From the IMG/VR virus record IMGVR_UViG_3300022187_000207, positions 1 through 25,763 of that record: a DNA stretch of 25,763 nucleotides; one strand, given 5' to 3'. A program made the translations under genes and the position numbers. This DNA comes from a virus. Every line of letters begins with the position of its first letter. The stretch's first letter is position 1. This document shows positions 21,432 to 25,763 of the stretch, piece after piece. The notes under the pieces were generated by a model. The model worked only from the letters and a program-made list of their open reading frames with translations. It did not search any database and was not told where the DNA came from.

Positions 21432-23714
21432 ATGACAGCACAAGAAACAAATTTATTTAACGCATTTGAAACAACTCTAGCAACAACTATGGGTTCTTCA
21501 GATACAACATTAACTGTAGCAGCAGTTACAGATAGTTACCCAACAACATTATCTGCTCCTTTTTACATTGTTATTAACCCAGATAGTGCTACAAACAGAG
21601 AAGTAATTTTAGTTACTGCTGTAGATTCAGGCACTAAACAACTTACAACTACAGTACCAAATAGGTACTTACCAGGTTCAGCAGCAAGTTCAGGTCTATC
21701 ACACGCATCTGGACAAGTTGTAAGAATGACACCATTGCAACAACACATAGAGGACATTAACGACAGAGTAGATACCATAATTAACGAAGATGGTACAGCG
21801 GTAAATACAACATTATTTTTAGATGAAGATGACATGGTATCTGACAGTGCTACTAAAGGTGTAACACAACAATCAGTTAAAGCATATGTAGATAGCCAGG
21901 TAACAGCACAAGACTTAGACTTTTTAGGTGATACTGGAAGTGGTGCAGTTGATTTAGATTCACAGGACTTTACCATAGCAGGTACAGCAAATGAAATTGA
22001 AACAAGTGCATCAGGTCAAATACTTACTATTGGTCTACCTTCCAGCATTACTGTAAATGTAACTGGAGACTTGACAGGTAATGTAACTGGAGATGTTACA
22101 GGAGATTTAACTGGTAATGTTACTGCTACTTCTGTACTTGCAGATGGTGTAACAGCTACAACACAGAGTTCTGGAGATAACTCTACTAAGGTAGCAACAA
22201 CAGCTTATGTTGATGCAATATCAGTAGATGATAACTTAACAGTTAGTGATGGTACAACTTCTACGACAATAGATTTAGATACACAAACATTTAGTGTTTT
22301 AGGAACTGCTAATGAAATAGAAACTAGCACAACTGCACAAACAATAACAATTGGTTTACCTTCAAGTATTACAGTTGATGTAACAGGTAACTTAACAGGA
22401 AATGTAACAGGCGATGTTACAGGTGACCTTACAGGTAATGTCACAGGAAATGTAACAGGAAATGTAACAGGAGATTTAACTGGAGATGTTACAGGTAATG
22501 TTACAGGTAATACAACTGGTACACATACTGGTGCAGTTACAGGAAATGTTACTGGAAATCTAACTGGTAATGTTACCGGAGATGTCACAGGTGATGTAAC
22601 AGGAAACTTAACAGGTAATGTAACTGGTAATACTACCGGTACAGTAACCGCAACTTCTACATTAGCTGATGGTGTAACAGCTACTACACAAAGTGCAGGA
22701 GATAATAGTACTAAAGTTGCTACTACTGCTTATGTAGATTCTATATCAATAGATGATGATTTGACATTTGCTGGTGATACTGGTTCAGGTACAGTTGATT
22801 TAGATACACAAACTTTTACAGTTGCTGGTACTACAAATGAGATAGAAACAAGTGCTACAGGACAAACACTTACAATAGGATTACCTTCATCTATAACAGT
22901 AGATGTCGTTGGTAATGTAACTGGTCAAGTAACAGACATATCTAATCACAGTACAACAGATTTATCAGAGGGTACTAATCTTTATTACACAACTACAAGA
23001 GCTAATACAGATATAGATGCAAGAGTAACTAAGTCTTTTGTTGATGCTCTCAATGTAGATGCAGATACCTTAGATGGTAATGACAGTACAGCATTTGCAA
23101 CTTCTGCACAAGGTGCATTAGCCGATAGTGCAATACAGCCAACAGATGGTGTAGGTGACTTATCAGATGTAGATACAACAGGTGTAACAAATGGACAAGT
23201 CCTAGCTTACAACTCTACTTCTGGAGATTTTGAACCTGCTGACCCAACAACTGGAGATATAACAGCAGTAAATACAAACGCTAACTCTGGTTTAGCTGGT
23301 GGTGCAGTATCAGGAGATGTTGACCTTACTGTAGACCCATCAAACTTAACAGATGGTACAAGTATTACAGTAGATACATCTAATGACTTCTTAATCTTAG
23401 AAGATGTAACAGATGGTACAGTATATAAAGTTAATCCAGACCAGATAGCTTCTGGTTCTGCTAACGCACTTATTGATGGTACATCAGACTTAACAATTAC
23501 AGATGGAACAGGTTTAGATTATGACATTAGTGGAACAGATGTAGCTAGTTGGGAAGTAGGTGGTATTGCATTAACTTCACAAGGTGGTGTTTTCCAACAC
23601 AACCAAACACAAGCTGCAACTTACACTATTGCAAGTGGTAATGGTACAGTTTTAGCAGGACCAATTACAATAACTGGAACTGTTACAAACTCTGGTACAA
23701 TGGTTATACTATAG
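21432..23714 (+). CDS. Tail fibre with tetrapeptide repeats (760 aa)
   Basis: The start follows the previous stop without a gap. The N-terminal 150 residues form the presumed tail-binding part (including LQQHIEDINDRVDTIINEDG). Then come three related modules of about 46-50 residues sharing NEIETS and TIGLPSSITV, at about 21921-22058, 22230-22379 and 22755-22910. Tracts of the repeat (V/L)TG(N/D) lie at 22059-22124 and 22380-22649. Two copies of a linker with ADGVTATTQS and STKVATTAYVD follow the tracts. The C-terminus ends in TYTIASGNGTVLAGPITITG and a hydrophobic tail. Such fibres are trimers with beta-helical shafts that reach the receptor. Module duplication is a common way to vary fibre length. 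Cysteine is absent. Confidence 0.85.
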   Translation: MTAQETNLFNAFETTLATTMGSSDTTLTVAAVTDSYPTTLSAPFYIVINPDSATNREVILVTAVDSGTKQLTTTVPNRYLPGSAASSGLSHASGQVVRMTPLQQHIEDINDRVDTIINEDGTAVNTTLFLDEDDMVSDSATKGVTQQSVKAYVDSQVTAQDLDFLGDTGSGAVDLDSQDFTIAGTANEIETSASGQILTIGLPSSITVNVTGDLTGNVTGDVTGDLTGNVTATSVLADGVTATTQSSGDNSTKVATTAYVDAISVDDNLTVSDGTTSTTIDLDTQTFSVLGTANEIETSTTAQTITIGLPSSITVDVTGNLTGNVTGDVTGDLTGNVTGNVTGNVTGDLTGDVTGNVTGNTTGTHTGAVTGNVTGNLTGNVTGDVTGDVTGNLTGNVTGNTTGTVTATSTLADGVTATTQSAGDNSTKVATTAYVDSISIDDDLTFAGDTGSGTVDLDTQTFTVAGTTNEIETSATGQTLTIGLPSSITVDVVGNVTGQVTDISNHSTTDLSEGTNLYYTTTRANTDIDARVTKSFVDALNVDADTLDGNDSTAFATSAQGALADSAIQPTDGVGDLSDVDTTGVTNGQVLAYNSTSGDFEPADPTTGDITAVNTNANSGLAGGAVSGDVDLTVDPSNLTDGTSITVDTSNDFLILEDVTDGTVYKVNPDQIASGSANALIDGTSDLTITDGTGLDYDISGTDVASWEVGGIALTSQGGVFQHNQTQAATYTIASGNGTVLAGPITITGTVTNSGTMVIL
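22059..22124 (+). repeat. Short tract of TG tetrapeptide repeat
   Basis: Twenty-two codons of the fibre gene give five and a half units of (V/L)TG(N/D), a 12-bp period. Synonymous codons vary between units (ACA or ACT for Thr, GGA or GGT for Gly). Confidence 0.85.
22380..22649 (+). repeat. Long tract of TG tetrapeptide repeat
   Basis: Ninety codons of the fibre gene: 22 units with TG fixed at positions 2-3, mostly VTGN, VTGD and LTGN, with rare TTGT and HTGA units. The DNA period is 12 bp, but the third codon positions are shuffled, so long exact repeats are limited. The regular Gly and hydrophobic residue per unit point to a beta-solenoid shaft. Confidence 0.9.
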
Positions 23715-23721
23715 GAGAAAT

Positions 23722-24723
23722 ATGCCAGGAAAATTAATTGTAGATGAAATAGAAGATAGTGGTGGTACTTCTGTTATAGGCAGAAAAAATTATATCATCA
23801 ATGGTAACTTTGATATATGGCAGAGAGGAACTTCTGTAACAACTGGATATGGTCCAGATAGATTTACATATCAAAACTCTGGTTCAACAGGAACTTTAGC
23901 ACAAGGAAGTTTCACAGCAGGACAAACAGATGTTCCCAATAATCCTAAATATTTTGCTAATTTAACAGTTACAGGTGCTGATGATAACGCTAATATTGCA
24001 CACAGAATAGAAGATGTATATACATTATCTGGAGAAACTGCAACAATTTCTTTTTATGCAAAACATACAACTAACGCACCTACAAGTTTTAATGTTACTT
24101 CTTACCAAGTATTTGGTTCTGGTGGTAGCACTGCTGTAGAAACATCTATAGCTACAAGTCAAACTACAACTACTTCTTGGCAAAAATATACAGCTACAGT
24201 AACTTTCCCAAGTGTTAGTGGTAAAACTATAGGAGCAAGTAGTTACTTAGAATTGTTATTTATAAATCCTAACAATGAAATATTTGATATACAGATAGCA
24301 CAAATACAGTTAGAAAAAGGTAGTGTTGCTACAGATTTTGAAGTAAGACCTATTGGAGAAGAACTTAACCTTTGTGCTAGATACTATCAGAAATTAATAT
24401 CTCCTAGAGTTAATTTTAATTTTGACAATGCAGGTTTAGCAAATACTACTTCACTAATTTTAGTTAGCATTCCTTTAATTAATGAAATGAGAATAGATAG
24501 TGATGGAACTACAGGAACAGTAACTAAATCTGGAGATATGGCTATTAATGATTACGCAAGTAATGGTAATAATTTATCTGGAACTCCTATTAATTATTTT
24601 AGAATTTCAAAAACAATACTTCAATTAGGTTTAAATAAAGCAACAGCAAATATGACTTCTGGAAGTCATTATGAGTTATCAGCAAATAATGATGCCTACT
24701 TTGATATAGATGTGGAGTTGTAA
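23722..24723 (+). CDS. Tail fibre / receptor-binding protein, carbohydrate-binding-like (333 aa)
   Basis: AGGAGAAAT precedes the ATG. After a short arm (MPGKLIVDEIEDSGG) comes NYIINGNFDIWQRGTS (27-42), a signature of many marine phage fibre proteins. It is followed by a jelly-roll-like beta domain with ISFYAKHTTNA and the closing IQIAQIQLEKGSVATDFE (about 192-209). This fold resembles carbohydrate-binding modules, so the protein probably recognises surface glycans. The last 120 residues, after CARYYQKL, form a second beta domain. Its first residues resemble those of the 203-aa protein downstream (MPG plus an acidic beta strand), which could be a shared attachment arm. Confidence 0.75.
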   Translation: MPGKLIVDEIEDSGGTSVIGRKNYIINGNFDIWQRGTSVTTGYGPDRFTYQNSGSTGTLAQGSFTAGQTDVPNNPKYFANLTVTGADDNANIAHRIEDVYTLSGETATISFYAKHTTNAPTSFNVTSYQVFGSGGSTAVETSIATSQTTTTSWQKYTATVTFPSVSGKTIGASSYLELLFINPNNEIFDIQIAQIQLEKGSVATDFEVRPIGEELNLCARYYQKLISPRVNFNFDNAGLANTTSLILVSIPLINEMRIDSDGTTGTVTKSGDMAINDYASNGNNLSGTPINYFRISKTILQLGLNKATANMTSGSHYELSANNDAYFDIDVEL

Positions 24724-24894
24724 ATGATTGACAGCATTGCATACACAGGATACGAAACAATGGTTAATGTTGCTTATGATGATGGAAAGATTGTAGCTTG
24801 TGATGAAAGTAATTCTCTTGTACAAGAGTGGTTAAATTTATCAGAAGATAATACAATAGATGGTACTGCTAATACCTATGTTGAAGGAGCATAA
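24724..24894 (+). CDS. Small acidic protein (56 aa) between fibre genes
   Basis: ATG (24724-24726) lies directly at the end of the previous gene (TAA followed by ATG). The product begins MIDSIAYTGYETMVNVAYDD and ends at TAA 24892-24894. It is acidic, has one Cys, and looks like a small alpha/beta protein. No family recognised. Its last codons contain AAGGAG, which serves the next start, and the two genes are contiguous. Position suggests a fibre accessory or chaperone-like role, which is an inference. Confidence 0.7.
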   Translation: MIDSIAYTGYETMVNVAYDDGKIVACDESNSLVQEWLNLSEDNTIDGTANTYVEGA

Positions 24895-25506
24895 ATGCCA
24901 GGACAAATAAAAATAGATGATGGAGCAGGTAACTATACAGTACTTACTAATGGTGGTTCACTAGGTTCAGACAAGACAATTACTATTCCTAATACAACTG
25001 GAACTATGGCTTTGACTTCTGATATTAGTGCAGGTGGATTAGAAGAAGTAGATATATGGCATTTAACTTCAGATTTTACAGGAGATGCTAATCCTATATC
25101 ATCTAATTTAAGTAGATTTGCAACAAATTGGGAAAAAATTGGAACAGGTATGACAGAAAGTTCTGGAACATTTAGTTTTCCTTCTACAGGCAAATGGCAA
25201 ATAGAATTTATTGCAAAATATACAACTAATCCTTCTAATGCTGCTGAAAGAGCTGCATTAAATTATATACAAGTAACTACAAATAATTCTACTTATACAC
25301 AATACGCAGCAAATTCAGCAAATATGTACAGTACAGCAACAAGTATAGATGGTGGTGCTTATACAGCATTATTGTTAGATGTAACAGATACTGCAAATAT
25401 AAAAGTAAGATTTGAAATACAAGAACAAGCAGGAACAACTAAAACACAGGGTAATGCTTCATATTTAAGAACATTTATGACATTTAAAAAATTAGGAGAT
25501 ACATAA
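24895..25506 (+). CDS. Tail fibre-like protein with jelly-roll C-terminus (203 aa)
   Basis: The N-terminal MPGQIKIDDGAGNYTVLTNG and TITIPNTTGTMALTS are typical of trimeric fibre shafts in marine phages. Residues 50-203 form a compact beta domain (FSFPSTGKWQIEFIAKYTT, then KVRFEIQEQAGTT, ending YLRTFMTFKKLG) that resembles the C1q/TNF-like trimeric heads found on some fibres. It probably forms the tip of a short fibre and takes part in host recognition. Ribosome binding site AGGAG eight bases upstream; the stop overlaps the next start by one base. Confidence 0.7.
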   Translation: MPGQIKIDDGAGNYTVLTNGGSLGSDKTITIPNTTGTMALTSDISAGGLEEVDIWHLTSDFTGDANPISSNLSRFATNWEKIGTGMTESSGTFSFPSTGKWQIEFIAKYTTNPSNAAERAALNYIQVTTNNSTYTQYAANSANMYSTATSIDGGAYTALLLDVTDTANIKVRFEIQEQAGTTKTQGNASYLRTFMTFKKLGDT

Positions 25507-25763
25507 TGTTTGAAACTATAGAGGATGTATTAGTAACATTACATACAGGTCAATGGTTTGGTTTTAATGGAGATAAAGTTTATGAAAATCTTTGGGTTGC
25601 AGATGGATATGATAAGCCAACAGAAGAAGAATTAAATACTTTACTTACTAATAAACAAGCAGAATATGATGCTAACCAATATCAAAGAGATAGAGTTTAC
25701 CCACAGCTTGGAGAACAATTTGATAAGCTATGGCACGATATAAATAATGGTACACTAGATAAC
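25506..25763 (+). CDS. Tail-associated protein, truncated by window end
   Basis: The ATG (25506-25508) overlaps the previous stop by one base, and 86 codons are visible. The product begins MFETIEDVLVTLHTGQWFGF. It later has a PTEEELNTLLTNKQAEYDAN helix and then RDRVYPQLGEQFDKLWHDIN. The last part matches a pattern I know from many marine phage tail genes (YPxxxEQxDxLxHDI), often placed next to fibre genes and considered fibre assembly or tail proteins. The 3' end is outside the window. Confidence 0.7.
   Translation, partial: MFETIEDVLVTLHTGQWFGFNGDKVYENLWVADGYDKPTEEELNTLLTNKQAEYDANQYQRDRVYPQLGEQFDKLWHDINNGTLDN

Noticed and set aside
22205-22588. Minus-strand frame with regular Val-Pro repeats
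   Set aside because: It is simply the antisense image of the TG tetrapeptide tract of the fibre gene; it has no ribosome binding site or start context.

Overview
The window looks like part of the genome of a tailed phage: AT-rich, gene-dense, with long co-directional virion genes on the + strand. It holds a large terminase, portal, scaffold, an SU10/HK97-type major capsid protein, connector and tail proteins, tail fibres, and a lysozyme set among virion genes. No integrase, repressor or replication gene is visible. There is no tape-measure plus tail-tube gene set. Instead there is a very large protein between portal and capsid, and a beta-propeller-like protein after the connector. I read this as a short-tailed (podovirus-like) virion, as inference. 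The fibre style (TG-rich tetrapeptide repeats, a GNFDIWQRG-type fibre) resembles marine phage contigs. An ArdC-like protein with a metalloprotease motif, a small CX4C...CX2H protein and some motifs in the large virion proteins resemble actinobacterial phages, so a low-GC marine actinobacterium is a reasonable but unproven host.

Layout. Positions 1-1470 read leftward: the start of a gene cut by the window edge, a non-coding gap with a tandem 11-bp repeat and a terminator, the ArdC-like gene with a near-consensus promoter, and a possible small membrane protein. Positions 1589-2931 are an accessory zone of very short genes on both strands. Several are Cys-rich, and it also holds terminators, inverted repeats and a frame interrupted by a stop. 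From 2956 everything reads rightward. Two tiny basic genes and a DUF5872-like gene lead into terminase and portal. Two small genes follow, then a five-gene block (1645, 322, 282, 504 and 286 aa) that I interpret as internal or ejection proteins, including the lysozyme.

A strong promoter at 16832-16858 and a leader of about 200 nt with several hairpins precede scaffold and major capsid protein. A 10-bp hairpin follows the capsid gene. Connector, propeller-like tail protein, a repeat-rich 760-aa fibre, two further fibre-like proteins, a 56-aa protein and a truncated last gene complete the window.

Most morphogenesis genes touch or overlap by one base (TAATG or TAGTG), and several ribosome binding sites lie inside the last codons of the gene before. 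The most noteworthy non-standard elements are the capsid leader, the terminase with its own zinc and helix-turn-helix N-terminus and no separate small terminase gene, and the accessory zone at 1353-2931.
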